Shown one piece after another: positions 1 to 12,044 of a DNA stretch of 64,000 nucleotides. Every line of letters starts with the position of its first letter. Position 1 is the stretch's first letter. The translations under genes were made by a program, and so were the position numbers. The notes under the pieces are model-generated. The model was not told where the DNA came from. It searched no databases and worked only from the letters and a program-made list of their open reading frames with translations. Source of the DNA: Apricaphanius iberus (taxonomy: Eukaryota > Chordata > Actinopteri > Cyprinodontiformes > Aphaniidae); assembly GCA_028564705.1 (NCBI GenBank), contig JAPXFQ010001529.1:67001-131000 (forward strand), read 5' to 3'.

Positions 1-334
1 CGCCACCACATAGCAGATAAGAAACAGATGCACAGGTCGTTAACGCTAAACTGTATCTTTATTCCTTATTGAAGAGTCAAAAAGCAGGTGCTCGAAAAAG
101 ACCACACCTCAACATTTAAGCACATATTCAGACATTGACAATGATACATCAAGGCCGGGAATGTGAACCCCAGTCCACAGGTTCATGCGCTGCAAAACAG
201 ACTACTGGCAGAGTTGAGAGTCGTGCCCGAGTTTATGTGTTACTCAGAAAACTGAATTATTGAATGAAGTGTGTTCAACTCTGCGATGCTAGATCGAAAC
301 ATTTGCCCTTTCGCGCTGACATTCTCCTGTTGGG

Positions 335-662
335 CTAAAGTCACACGGATGATAAACAAATGCAAAGTCAGTGAAGCAGAGTAAACGAAGGATATGCACA
401 ATGAGTAAAGAAATACATAACAAAGCTGCAGCACAGAACATTTAGTAAGTACTACACTGTTTGATTGTGTTACAATAGTTGATGCTCGTTCTGTTGTTGG
501 TCCAGGTTCTGTGGTCTCGTCACTCACCGAAGGAGGAGGCCCCAGGCTGGCCGAAGCTCAGCTTCCCCTGAATGCATTTACATGCAGAAAATATTTGATT
601 TACCAATCGCATTATCTGGGTTCATAAGTCTGATTTCTACAACTGCAGTTCAGTTCGACATC
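335..662. repeat. dispersed repeat, copy 1 (paired with 28537-28830)
   Basis: This stretch resembles 28537-28830 in the same orientation. Shared pieces include the region around gtttgattgtgttaca, the pattern caatgag.aaagaaat, and cgcattatctgggt. The family is not recognised. The similarity is patchy, as expected of two old copies. Confidence 0.5.
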
Positions 663-1335
663 AAGGGGAAGCTTGTTTTTGTTTCAACCTGGACCGTATT
701 TTTTTTTTAGCATTTATTAAATTCATTTACTCAGAAACCCAGAAAGTTTTGAGCCACTTGGAGTCCTTCGGGAGAAGTTACATCCAGTCGTGATCAATAT
801 ATCCACATAATTGGAGTCAATCGGGGCAGGAGATTTTCCTCCTGTAATAAGTCATTGTCAGCCCCGACTCCTTCATTTAATCCTGTTTTGTTATTAATCA
901 TCAGCACTACTCCCCGCAGAGTTTAGAACATCTCAGAAGTGCTTCTTAACTCTGTTTTGTGGTGATTTAGAGGCTATAATCCAACTAAACTATTGCACGA
1001 TTTCAATGACATCACTGCTGTGCAACATCCCAGTTGTAGTATGAGCATTACTTTCACTCTGTGCTCTACGGCAGTCGGTTAGACAGAACTTGCTACTTCA
1101 GACATCAACATGGTTCGAGCCTGCATGTTTCCAAATTGCACTAATTGAAAGACCAATTGGATTAAGATCAGCTTCTAATGGCTCTCTTTCTGCAACCTAC
1201 ACAGACTACAGCTGTAATGGGTTAGTTTAAATTAGAATTGCTTACATTAAAAGTCTGTAAAAACCCCAGAAGCTAATACCTTAGCACTTCCGAGACATTC
1301 TGGTTTAACACAGTTTTCTTCAAAAAAATCATGAC
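660..1335 (+). mobile_element. decayed P-type (THAP) DNA element, left part
   Basis: It starts with a terminal motif (aaggggaagcttgtttttg then tcaacctggacc) that recurs in the window at about 58500, 59340 (reversed) and 53105 (reversed). A short frame at 1109 reads MVRACMFPNCTN, stop, then KTNWIKISF. That is the C-x4-C start and the KISF piece of a THAP zinc-binding domain as found in P-element transposases. Stops show it is dead. The class assignment is by motif only. Confidence 0.5.
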
Positions 1336-1449
1336 TCTGTTGAAACACATTTAATTATACATTTTCAATCAAGTAAATTAATTCAATGTTATGTTGCTTT
1401 TTTGTTACAGAAGAGTAAGAGTAGCTTCTTTGCTTTGTGCCACAGTATA

Positions 1450-3047
1450 CAGTGGGGCAAAAAAGTATTTAGTCAGCCACCGATTGTGCAAGTTCTCCCA
1501 CTTAAAATAATGATAGAGGTCAGTAATTTTCATCATAGGTACACTTCAACTGTGAGAGACAGAATTTGAAAAAAAATCCAGGAATTCACATTGTAGGATT
1601 TTTATTTATTTGTAAATTATGGTGGAAAATAAGTATTTGGTCACTTCAAAACAAGGAAGATCTCTGCTCTCACAGACCTGTAACTTCTTCTTTAAGAAGC
1701 TCTTCTGTCCTCCACTCGTTACCCGTATTAATGGCACCTGTTTGAACTCGTTATCTGTATAAAAGACACCTGTCCACAGCCTCAAACAGTCAGACTCCAA
1801 ACTCCACTATGGCCAAGACCAAAGAGCTTTGGAAGGACACCAGGAAAAGAATTGTAGACCTGCACCTGACTGGGAAGAGTGAATCTACAATAGGCAAGCA
1901 GCTTGGTGTGAAAAAATCAACTGTGGGAGCAATTATCAGAAAATGGAAGACATACAAGACCACTGATAATCTCCCTCGATCTGGGGCTCCACGCAAGATC
2001 TCATCCCGTGGGGTCAAAATGATCATGAGAACGGTGAGCAAAAATCCCAGAACCACACGGGGGGACCTGGTGAATGACCTGCAGAGAGCTGGGACCAAAG
2101 TAACAAAGGTTACCATCAGTAACACACTACAACGACAGGGAATCAAATCCTGCAGTGCCAGACGTGTCCCCCTGCTTAAGCCAGTGCATGTCCAGGCCCG
2201 TCTGAAGTTTGCCAGAGAGCACATGGATGATACAGCAGAGGACTGGGAGAATGTCATGTGGTCAGATGAAACCAAAGTAGAACTTTTTGGTATGAACTCA
2301 ATATGTCGTGTTTGGAGGAAGAAGAATACTGAGTTGCATCCCAAGAACACCATACCTACTGTGAAGCATGGGGGTGGAAACATCATGCTTTGGGGCTGTT
2401 TTTCTGCTAAGGGGACAGGACGACTGATCTGTGTTAAGGAAAGAATGAATGGGGCCATGTATCGTGAGATTTTGAGCCAAAACCTCCTTCCATCAGTGAG
2501 AGCTTTGAAGATGAAACGTGGCTGGGTCTTCCAACATGACAATGATCCCAAACACATCGCCCGGGCAACGAAGGAGTGGCTCCGTAAGAAGCATTTGAAA
2601 GTCCTGGAGTGGCCTAGCCGGTCTCCAGACCTCAACCCCATAGAAAATCTGTGGAGGGAGTTGAAAGTCCGCGTTGCTCGGCGACAGCCCCAAAACATCA
2701 CTGCTCTCGAGAAGATCTGCATGGAGGAATGGGCCAAAATACCAGCTACTGTGTGTGCAAACCTGGTAAAGACCTATAGTAATCGTTTGACCTCTGTTAT
2801 TGTCAACAAAGGTTATATTACAAAGTATTGAGTTGAATTTTTGTTATTGACCAAATACTTATTTTCCACCATAATTTACAAATAAATTCTTTAAAAATCC
2901 TACAATGGGAATTCCTGGATTTTTTTTTCACATTCTGTCTCTCACAGTTGAAGTGTACCTATGATGAAAATTACTGACCTCTGTCATCATTTTAAGTGGG
3001 AGAACTTGCACAATCGGTGGCTGACTAAATACTTTTTTGCCCCACTG
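1450..3047 (+). mobile_element. complete Tc1-like transposon (1598 bp) with IR/DR ends
   Basis: Inverted ends of about 195-200 bp (1450-1643 and 2848-3047) begin cagtggggcaaaaaagtatt. They are flanked by TA on both sides (1448-1449, 3048-3049), the Tc1/mariner target duplication. Each end holds an outer and an inner copy of a short direct repeat (aaagtatttagtca / ataagtatttggtca), the IR/DR arrangement of Sleeping Beauty-type elements. The ends resemble the flatfish Passport type as I remember it. One intact transposase gene lies inside. The left and right ends differ at few positions, suggesting a fairly recent insertion. Confidence 0.95.
1809..2831 (+). CDS. Tc1-like transposase, 340 aa, apparently intact
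   Basis: This enzyme cuts and pastes its own element by DDE chemistry. The frame is unbroken, 340 residues, the usual length. The N-terminal half has the paired helix-turn-helix region (about 10-110) with the GRPR-like linker seen as RSGAPRK at 57-63. The catalytic triad is visible: D153 (MWSDETK), D244 (FQHDNDPKH) and E279 ([11 protein letters not shown]), with the 34-residue D-E spacing. The glycine-rich box is [14 protein letters not shown]. The ATG follows ctccact, just inside the left inverted repeat. All key residues are present, so it could be active or only recently silenced. The long open frame on the opposite strand is a shadow. Confidence 0.95.
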   Translation: MAKTKELWKDTRKRIVDLHLTGKSESTIGKQLGVKKSTVGAIIRKWKTYKTTDNLPRSGAPRKISSRGVKMIMRTVSKNPRTTRGDLVNDLQRAGTKVTKVTISNTLQRQGIKSCSARRVPLLKPVHVQARLKFAREHMDDTAEDWENVMWSDETKVELFGMNSICRVWRKKNTELHPKNTIPTVKHGGGNIMLWGCFSAKGTGRLICVKERMNGAMYREILSQNLLPSVRALKMKRGWVFQHDNDPKHIARATKEWLRKKHLKVLEWPSRSPDLNPIENLWRELKVRVARRQPQNITALEKICMEEWAKIPATVCANLVKTYSNRLTSVIVNKGYITKY

Positions 3048-3599
3048 TATATCCATCTCTCTCAGGTTGAAATAAACTCAGTTCAACCTGATTTATTTCA
3101 GGGTTAGGGCTCAAATCTTGAGTTCATATAATTAAGAATGAAGTAATATTAATGCAGCTCATTCAACAAATCCTTAGGCCTACTCTACAAAGAGAGGAAG
3201 AAAATCCTTTATCTGCATTGAAGTTCAACCCTACAATAGATGCTCAGCAGTCAGCCAGCTTTCCTTGATGGAAAAAAAGGTTGTAGCTATATTCTACATG
3301 AAATATCCAACATTTTCCTGTAAAAACCCATTGTAAATATTGTTTCACCCCTGAATGTAGCAAATATAGTATCAAACAACATCAGAGTGACCTGCATTCA
3401 CTGAATGCTTGTCATGTAAAAAAAGCATCATTCAGTTCAAGTAAAAAAAAAACTGTGAGCTGCACTCATGAAAAGGTTAATTTGAATCATTCACTTATCA
3501 ATCCATAAAACTGCCAGTAGGTTGGTTTCCTCTGGATATTCCTTCCAGCTAAGCCAGCTGCAGACCTACAGGGTTATAAGATTTGAGTATAATATAACA

Positions 3600-3650
3600 T
3601 AATAGAATACAATAGAATAGAATAATCCTTTAATAGTCCCACCAGGGGAG
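3600..3650. repeat. AATAG-rich simple repeat with a dispersed-repeat tail
   Basis: An irregular (aatag)n run is followed by tttaatagtcccaccagggg, a phrase common next to such runs in teleost interspersed repeats. Short and decayed. Confidence 0.4.
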
Positions 3651-3841
3651 ATTCGCTATCGCAGCTGCTGTTACTGGCTGCCTGCTTGGAGTGGCGCCTG
3701 TGTTATTTGGTCGGTGAATGTTAACAGCTAAAAGATAGTAGTGGTAACACAAATATCTCACCTCCTTACAGAAATAGGTCTTCCTTACGGTGGTTCCAAT
3801 GTTCCAAAATGTATTCATACATTAATGACTCTTTCCTGTTA

Positions 3842-6110
3842 TGTTATTGGACCTATTGTTAGATCTATTGTACCTGCTGGCTGACCTGTTGTAGGACCTG
3901 TTGTTTGACCAGTTGTTTGACCTGTTGTCAGACCAGATTTTGAACCAACTGTATGACCTGTTGTTGGACCTGTTATAAGACCTGTTGTTTGACCTGTTGT
4001 TGGACCTGTTGTTGGACCAGATTTTGAACCTGTTGTTGGACCTGTTGTTGGACCAGATTTTAAACCAGTTGTTGGACCTGTTGTTGGACCTGTTATAGGA
4101 CCTGTTGTTTGACCTGTTGTTGGACCTGTTGTTGGACCAGATTTTAAACCTGTTGTTGGACCTGTTTTTGAACCAGTTGTTGGACCTGTTGTTGGACCTG
4201 TTATAGGACCTGTTGTTTGACCTGTTGTTGGACCAGATTTTGAACCTGTTGTTGGACTTGTTTTTGAACCAGTTGTTGGACCTGTTTTGGACCTGTTATA
4301 GGAGCTATTGTTTGACCTGTTGTTGGACCTGTTGTTTTATCTTTTCTTGGACCAGATTTTGGACATGCCGTTTGACCTGTTATTGAACCTGTTGTTTGAT
4401 CTGTTGTTGGAGCAGTTATTTTACCTGTTGTTGAACCAGTTGTTGGACCTGTTACTGGACCTGTTATAGGACCTGTTATAGGACTTGTTGTTCGACCTGT
4501 TGTTGGAGCTGTTATTGGACCTGTTGTTTGACCTGTTGTTGGACCTGTTGTTTGGACCTGTTGCTGGATCTGTTGTTGGACCAGTTATTTTACCTGTTGT
4601 TGGAGCAGATTTTGGACCTGTTGTTTGACCTGTCGTTGGACCAGATTTTGAACCAGTTGTTGGATTTGTTGTTGGATCAGATTTTGGACCTGTTTTTGGA
4701 CCGGTTTTTTGACCTGTTGTCGGACCAGATTTTGAACTAGTTGTTGGATCTGATGTTGGACCAGATTTTGGACCTGTTTTTGGACCAGTTTTTGGACCTG
4801 TTGTTGGACCGTTTGTTGCATCTGTTGTTTGACCTGTTGTTGGACCTGTTGCTGGACCTGTTGCTGGATCTGTTGTTGGACCAGTTATTTTACCTGTTGT
4901 TGGACCTGTTTTTGGAACGTTTTTTTGACCTGTTGTCGGACCAGATTTTGAACCAGTTGTTGGACCAGTTATTTTACCTGTTGTTGAAGCAGGTTTTGGA
5001 CCTTTTGTGTGACCTGTTGTCGTACGAGCTTTTGAACTAGTTGTTGGATCTGATGTTGGACCAGATTTTGGACCTGTTTTTGGACCAGTTTTTTGACCAG
5101 TTGTTGGACCTTTTGTTTGACCAGTTATTTGATCTGTTGTTGGACCTGTTATAGGACCTGTTATAGGACCTGTTATTGGACATGTTGTTTGATCCTTTCT
5201 TGGACCAGATTTTGGACCTGTTTTTGGACCAGTTTTTTGACCTGTTGTTGGACCTTTTGTTTGACCAGTTATTTGACCAGTTGCTGGACCTGTTACTGGA
5301 CCTGTTATAGGACCTGTTAGAGGACCTGTTGTTCGACCTGTTGTTGGAGCTGTTATTGGACCTGTTGTTTGACCTGTTGTTGGACCTGTTGTTTGGACCT
5401 GTTGCTGGATCTGTTGTTGGACCAGTTATTTTACCTGTTGTTGGAGCAGATTTTGGACCTGTTGTTTGACCTGTCGTTGGACCAGATTTTGAACCAGTTG
5501 TTGGATTTGTTGTTGGATCAGATTTTGGACATGTTTTTTGACCTGTTGTCGTACGAGCTTTTGAACTAGTTGTTGGATCTGATGTTGGACCAGATTTTGG
5601 ACCTGTTTTTGGACCAGTTTTTGGACCTGTTGTTGGACCTTTTGTTGGATCTTTTGTTTGACCTGTTGTTGGACCTGTTGTTTGGACCTGTTGCTGGATC
5701 TGTTGTTGGACCAGTTATTTTACCTGTTGTTGGACCTGTTTTTGGAACGTTTTTTTGACCTGTTGTCGGACCAGATTTTGAACCAGTTGTTGGACCAGTT
5801 ATTTTACCTGTTGTTGAAGCAGGTTTTGGACCTGTTGTTTGACCTGTTGTCGTACGAGCTTTTGAACTAGTTGTTGGATCTGATGTTGGACCAGATTTTG
5901 GACCTGTTTTTGGACCAGTTTTTTGACCTGTTGTTGGACCTTTTGTTTGACCAGTTATTTGACCTGTTGTTGGACCTGTTACTGGACCTGTTATAGGACC
6001 TGTTATAGGACCTGTTATTGGACATGTTGTTTGATCCTTTCTTGGACCAGATTTTGGACATGCCGTTTGACCTGTTGTTGGACATTCTGTCGGACCTGTT
6101 GTTTACTCGT
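3842..6110. repeat. 12-bp minisatellite array, about 2.3 kb, with higher-order repeats
   Basis: Nearly 190 units of a 12-bp motif, consensus ggacctgttgtt, with variants such as ggaccagatttt, gaaccagttgtt and gacctgttatag. Because 12 is divisible by 3, several reading frames stay open on both strands and translate as (LLLD)n-like or (QVQ)n-like strings; these are not genes. Larger blocks are duplicated: the phrase ttgttggatctgatgttgga starts at 4741, 5041, 5570 and 5871. The 4528-4740 segment recurs from about 5369. Unequal exchange is the likely origin. Confidence 0.95.
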
Positions 6111-6224
6111 GTGATCACCTGATTACGTCTGGCTCCAGTTGTTTGGTCATTCATTGCCATCATTATACAATAATGTCATCCAGGAGTGAATGCTGCAAGT
6201 CAATATCTCGATGCAATTTTCTGT

Positions 6225-6360
6225 ATATCCTTTGACAGAAACTTTTAAGCTCATTGGAATGTATGAATGATCAAATTGAAATGATCGTAAAGTGCCTCAA
6301 GATGTCTTGAGCACTGTAAATTTGTGCTATATAAACAAAGTGAATTGAATTGAAAATTGA
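6225..6360. repeat. short dispersed repeat fragment (aattgaattgaa tail)
   Basis: The text aaagtgcctcaagatgtctt to atataaacaaagtgaattga is the reverse form of the repeat also seen at 19797, 21020 and 61930 (agcgccaattcacaacaaat, caaggcacttta). Family not named. Confidence 0.5.
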
Positions 6361-6636
6361 ACTATACTATTTAGAGAGTTATTGACTGTTTCTCCTCATT
6401 TTTTGTTTGATGTCAAAAGAATAATCACTCTCATCACCATTCTGACCGGTCTTGCTAAGTTGCAGAATGAGTCGGTTATCCCAGTTCAGCACAGCAGTGG
6501 GTGGGTAAACATGACAAGATTTGGGGGCTTGCTCATTAAGATGAATGACATGCAAGTTCCTCTCTTCTGATTGGCTACCTGCAACACAACTCTTACACTA
6601 TCTCTGTTTATTAAAATTATAACGTGAGACCAAAAT

Positions 6637-6902
6637 CGTGTCGGTATTTAACCTTAGATGGAGTTTACCACCCAGTTTAAGCTGCATTCCCAAACAAGAC
6701 CGGACCTTGATGCGGCTGTTAACGGTCTCACACTGAGCCTGTATCAGGAGGACTCAGCCTCCAGAGCGCCACACGCCCGCCAGTCCGACAGGGATTCAGC
6801 ACTACACTTTTTCCTCTTCTTTACTCAGGTAATCCCTTATACTTTATTTCCCTCCACTTAGTAATATGCTTAAATTCAGCAGGTTGTCTCGTCTGATCTG
6901 AG
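6637..6902 (-). pseudogene. 28S rRNA 5'-end fragment (rDNA pseudogene)
   Basis: Read on the minus strand, the segment starts ctcagatcagacgagacaac, continues gctgaatttaagcatattac, and ends with gggaatgcagct, gggtggtaaactccatctaa and ggttaaatac. These are the first about 300 nt of vertebrate 28S rRNA (junction with ITS2, then the D1 region). Many CpGs of the functional gene are TG or CA here, as expected of a silent methylated copy. Adjacent sequence to about 6990 could be ITS2. It is too short and too diverged to function. Confidence 0.8.
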
Positions 6903-6989
6903 CTGGCAGTCGGTATGAGCTCCCCCCTCCCCCACCATAGAGCAGGGAGGCTCACAGAGAGCTCCATAGACCGGAAGATTTTGCTGCTG

Positions 6990-8879
6990 ATATTCAAATT
7001 TGTGATTTGAAGCTTCGGCTAGATTTGAGGATAGTTAAATAAGCTACATGTCTGGGTGGATGTGGGTATATCAGCATGTTAGCCAACGTAGTCACGCCAC
7101 GTTTTAACACATACCAAAAGGACAATAGGGCAGGATTTCTGAAAAAAAAAAAAAAACAATACATGTGCAATTTTTTTATGTTTTTGGGTGATGAAGTGTT
7201 ATAAACGTAAAACGATGAGCCCACCCACATATCGTTCCATCTTCTTAAGCAGGCTGTGTGCTGCAAAATGTGCTGCAGTTGAGGCCTGAATTTCCCACGC
7301 TGTTTTCTTGTGTTTACTTGTGTCCACAATAATCTGTGAAGACTTTTCTGCCCACTAAAGGGAGATTTCACTTTATTTGCTGCTCAACATGGTTGTTGTT
7401 TTCATAATACCGGTATATGCACAGTGGTCTGGCAGTACCTCACTGGATTTTTTTGGTGTGAAGAGTTTATGCACACTCCCGTGTCGGTGACTGCAGTTCC
7501 GTCGCTGGTGAGTTTTGTATTTTCATCCTGCCCCATGTTTTAAAAAGCGAAACATCGAGTGGATAGTTAATTTTTTACTTACCTGTGGGCGGTCCCAAGC
7601 CAGGCAGGTGGGGCCAATGGCTATAAACTGTTCTCTATGACGTTCAAAGGACAGGGTTTTTCAAACTCAACCATTTGTAGTCTATTTTCATTCTGTAACT
7701 GAGGTAGGGTAATGGAGTTTGGAGAACATATTCACATGCAGCATGCTTGTACAACTCAGAGTTACCGATTATATTTTTCGAAAACCCCAGTTTTTCATGA
7801 CTTTCAGTGAAGGATACCTTTAAACACACTGCTTTTTGTTCATTTCACCACAAGTATTTCAAAAGAAGATTCCTGGATACTTAAAGTAGTTGTGCATTGT
7901 TTTACCTGCTGCTTTGGTTCTTCTACCTCAAAGCCATGTCAATATGTTGTGGATTTATTTTATGGATGTTCAGAATCCCAATTTTTTTCTGAGGGAAAAA
8001 TTACATTTTCCTTAGAAATGAGTAAATGCATGAAAGCATAATTTTAAGATTCGATTTTCCCCTGTATAATTTGCCATTATTACAGGTAAGGATGATTTTA
8101 GATATTGAGAGCTGAGAAATGAAACATACACTCATTTTTGTGTATATTTGAATCACCTTGAAATAGAAAAATGTTGAAGTAGAAGCAAAAAGAGGCACAA
8201 CTGGCTTATGCAAGGCTTCAAACTGCAAATAGCAAATAGCTAGCAGTCAGAAAGATTATGAAATATTGTTGTTCTGACATCAACCACAAAATAAGGTGGA
8301 AGTAGTCAACAACTTTGTATAACGCTAAAAAGTAATAACCCTGGCAAATGGACCCAGACGGCATCAGGTGACAACATGAGAAGACAACATGTCCAACAGC
8401 ATGACATGAGGACAGAGTGAACAATGTATGAACCACATCATCACAACATAACACTACAGCAATATTGAATGAAATAATAGTGTAAGCAGCGCCTCTGTTC
8501 TTATAGGGCTGTACTGTTTGGGATTCACATGGTTGAAATCAAATGTTTTGGAAGTGAATGATTTTTGGAAAGGCTGGTTTTGTCTTACCATAAAACGTAG
8601 AAAAAAAGCTCAAAACAGACAAACTAGCATTAAGTGGAATGGAAGTCAAGTCAATACAAAGCAGACAAAACATGCTCAAACATGCTACTGGTTCCTGTCT
8701 GAATCCTAAATCAATCTTTATGAAGGTTGATTTGATCATGAGGAGGAATTTTAGCTCCTTTCTCTGAGAGGTGAATCTGTTTCTTATCTCTTAGATACAC
8801 ACAGGCTGGATTAGGGGATTAGCATCCACTGGGCTAATGCCAGCAGTGGGCTGATACACCAGTATTACAGATGGCACAT

Positions 8880-8880
<1 letters not shown>
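6990..8880. other. no gene seen; AT-rich unique or decayed DNA
   Basis: Only short frames without recognisable domains. There is a poly-A run near 7141. No prominin-like exon with splice borders was recognised on the + strand. Confidence 0.4.
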
Positions 8881-8912
<32 letters not shown>

Positions 8913-8929
8913 ACACACACACACACACA
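8881..8929. repeat. (AC)n microsatellite
   Basis: About 24 AC units with a single CC interruption. Confidence 0.95.
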
Positions 8930-9599
8930 AACATGCCTGGGTATAAGGAAAGTGGGTCATATGCTGGTGTTTGTCTGTTTCACTTAATTATTGTGATTGG
9001 TTGTAGTCATGTTATTTATCCAGGAGGAAATGAATCCAAAAGTTTAGAGAGTTTAGAGTAAAAAAATGTATCAACAAAGACGAGGAGTTCTTACATAATC
9101 TGCTTATTGGCCTCTTTGCTGCTGAAAAAATACAGATTGTCATCACTTTTTCAAACTTCCTGTGTTTTGTTCCATGCAGGAAGGTCATTTCTCATGCTTA
9201 TTTGTCATCACAGTGGGAATTAGAAATGTACAAGTTTTAAATATTTTAACTCATAGTGTTGCTCAATAATACAAACATCATGAATACAAAATCCAATTTT
9301 TACCTCTGTCAGAAATTGCACAGCATGTCCAGGTTTTAGAGCCATATCGTTATTCCACATCTAAGCCTAGCCAATTCCATGACTTTGTTGACTTTGTAGC
9401 AATTCCTTATTAGCAGTAAGCATCTGGTGATGTACCCTTCATGTACCCTTCAGATGTACCTCGCTGAACCAGACCGGCCTTGAGATGCAGAGTATAGAAA
9501 AGTAAGAGAACTAGTCCAGGAGTACCTCCTATAGGAATGACTAAATGGCAGCAGATCCTCTGTAACGAAAAGGAAATGAGATCTATAAAGTTAATCACA

Positions 9600-9850
9600 C
9601 GGGAGAACGTTCTCACTAGACCCAGGAAAGTAGAACACATCACCCCAGTTCTAAAGTCCTTCCTCTGGCTCTCTGTAGCTACGAGAATAGACTAAATACT
9701 CCTACTAGTTTATAAATCATTGAATGGTTTAGCACCAAAGGATGATGAAGACCTGCTGTCACCATAGCAACCCTCTAAAAAAATCAGGTCCTCCATCTCT
9801 AGTTTACTAATCATCCCTAGAACCAGAACCACGCTGTTAAGAGCAGCAAA
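9600..9850 (+). mobile_element. L2-type LINE, C-terminal fragment
   Basis: The + strand text includes tcaccccagttctaaagtcc, then ctggctctctgtagctacga and ttataaatcattgaatggtt. Conceptually this is the ITPVLKSFLWLPVATRI...YKSLNGLAPK segment that ends L2/CR1 reverse transcriptase proteins. A reverse-oriented relative lies at 61330-61640. Heavily decayed, 5' truncated. Confidence 0.6.
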
Positions 9851-9989
9851 GCCAGGTAAAATAATTTTATTTGTATAGAACACTTTAAACAACGAGGTAA
9901 TTCGGGGTGCTTTACATGATTCGTTGGAAAAGAAACAAAGAAAACAGCAATTAAGACATAAGGAGCTATCTGAAGGTGTAAGTTTGCTA

Positions 9990-12040
9990 GTTTCAGACAA
10001 TGAGACTTATTTCACCTAACCCAATGTCAGTAAATAAACACAAACTGCTAGCAATTATTTTCACCTCCTGACAGTGCCAATAAATTTAAAAAAACATGAA
10101 AAGCATAAAAATGCAACTCAAGAGAAAGTAAAGAAGCATTGGGGCAGGAGTACTTTCAATGAAACTATAATGTAAAGGTAAAGCAAAAGCTCCATCAGTA
10201 GTTACCATCATAGAAAGAATGTGGTACTGAGGTAAGGTTCAGGGTGGAGATCTGATGGATCTCATGATTATGAATCAGTAAAAACAAGATGAAAGCAAAT
10301 ATTGATTTCAGGGCTAGTTGGTTACGGTACTGCTGGCCCTTGACGCCTCTCTGTTGTAGACACATAACCAGTTGGATCGTTTACTGGGAGATTTCTTAAT
10401 GCTGCTATAGAATAAGCTTATTTGTTTATTATGTCATTTATTGAAGCATCTTTTCAGAATGAAGCAGGATGGTCTTACTGCTGATTGGAGATTGATGCTG
10501 AGGTTGCATAAGGCTTCATCCACACCTTCCAGTAATCTCTCCAAGCGGGTCAGAGTGAAGGATTGGGTTAGCCTATATTTACACTTTGCAGTAAGAAGGT
10601 TTTAGGTTCTGGTTTACATATTGAGGCTGACTGTGCTTTAAATTCAAACATAACATTGTATATTGATAAAGTGGTGAAATAAAGGAATTATAAGACACTA
10701 GAAGGGAAAGATTTTCTGTGAAAACCTGCAGAAAAAGGTTACTCTGCTGTGAGTTGATATCAGCCTGTAGTCTGTTGCTCTTCTCAGGTCTAATTGTGAC
10801 GGTCGTCCGGCCCCCAACTCTACAGTAGATACCTCTTCTAAGGGGTTACGGAGCTAAGCTGTCTAAGCTTTACTGGCCCCACTGGCTTACCGTAACTAAG
10901 TAGCAGAGCAACAACAGGTGGCACCGACAACTATGCTCACATGCTTATATGTGCAGTGTAAGCTTCAGCGATGGACGCCTTTACCCTGTCAGTGTCTACC
11001 ATCTTCTTCATCTGCCTCATTTCTAATGCAGTTTCACAATAACAGAGCACTTAAAGAAGAGCAAGATTTCTGTTTCCACCTCAGAAAGAGGATGGGGTTG
11101 AGAGGATTAACTAGAGGATCTTAAAACACCCAAAATGAGTCTGACTGTTGCTTTTCCTTTATACTCAAGAGAACAGCTTATTAGGACTAGATTAACTGTA
11201 TCTAGGAGATTTTATAGCCCCTATGAAGCTGATCTAAGGTGTTAGACTTAATTATTTAGATATGCCCCGATCAGGCTGGTCCTGGAAATACAGTCTACAA
11301 CCTCTTTAATATTTTATTCCAAGAGAAAATGAAGGAATCACAAGATTATGCATGCCTATATATAGCATACAGTATGTTCATGACTGTTAGCTTACATTTA
11401 GTGAACATAAAAAAGTCCATAAATGTACATGTTGATGTGTTTATAGGCTAAATGAAGGGAAGTCTCAGTTTTGATTAATTTAAAGAACAGAAAAAAAATC
11501 AGTGTTTTATAGCATTTAACACTCACAGCCAATCACAGATCAGTGCCAATGAAGGGATAATTATCAGCTTCTGATCAACATGTTTAGCTGTACACAATTT
11601 TACAGCAGGCATCAACTCAGTCACTTTATTAGAACAGTACGTTTAAAGCAAGATCAACAACATCTGAAAAGTTTAAATCAAATATCTATGAATATAAAAA
11701 CTGGCTATCTCACACTACATGAGTAAATGTGGAAAATTTGTGGGACTTTAATAGTAAAAGGTTTAAAACATTGACACATTTGGATGTATTAGCTGGATTT
11801 CTAATGTTGGGCTAAGAAAGGGTCAGTGATTGGGTCACATTGGAAAAGGTTGTTGTTCAGCCTCCTTTTGGTTATTCTAAGTTGCTTTTGGTCCTCTGCA
11901 CTGATTGATGGCGAGTCTGAGTGTGACAACTGTGTCAGTGTTCACATGCCTCTGTCTGCTTGTTCTGCACCGTCTGTGCTTTTTCTTGCAGTGTACAATT
12001 CAGTTACCTGAAGTAATAAAAAATAGTTTTTTACATCCGA
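9990..12040. other. no gene confirmed; repeat-like unclassified DNA
   Basis: No family recognised with confidence. A small signal-peptide-like frame at 10971-11042 is discussed under findings. No coding exon with good flanking splice sites could be placed. Confidence 0.35.
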
Positions 12041-12044
12041 TTCT

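Noticed and set aside
1790..2737. 315-aa open frame on the minus strand
   Set aside because: It is the antisense shadow of the intact Tc1 transposase and has no domain of its own.
4528..6163. Leu/Asp-rich and Gln/Asn-rich open frames on both strands
   Set aside because: They come from a 12-bp tandem repeat whose unit is a multiple of 3; no start context, splice sites or domain.
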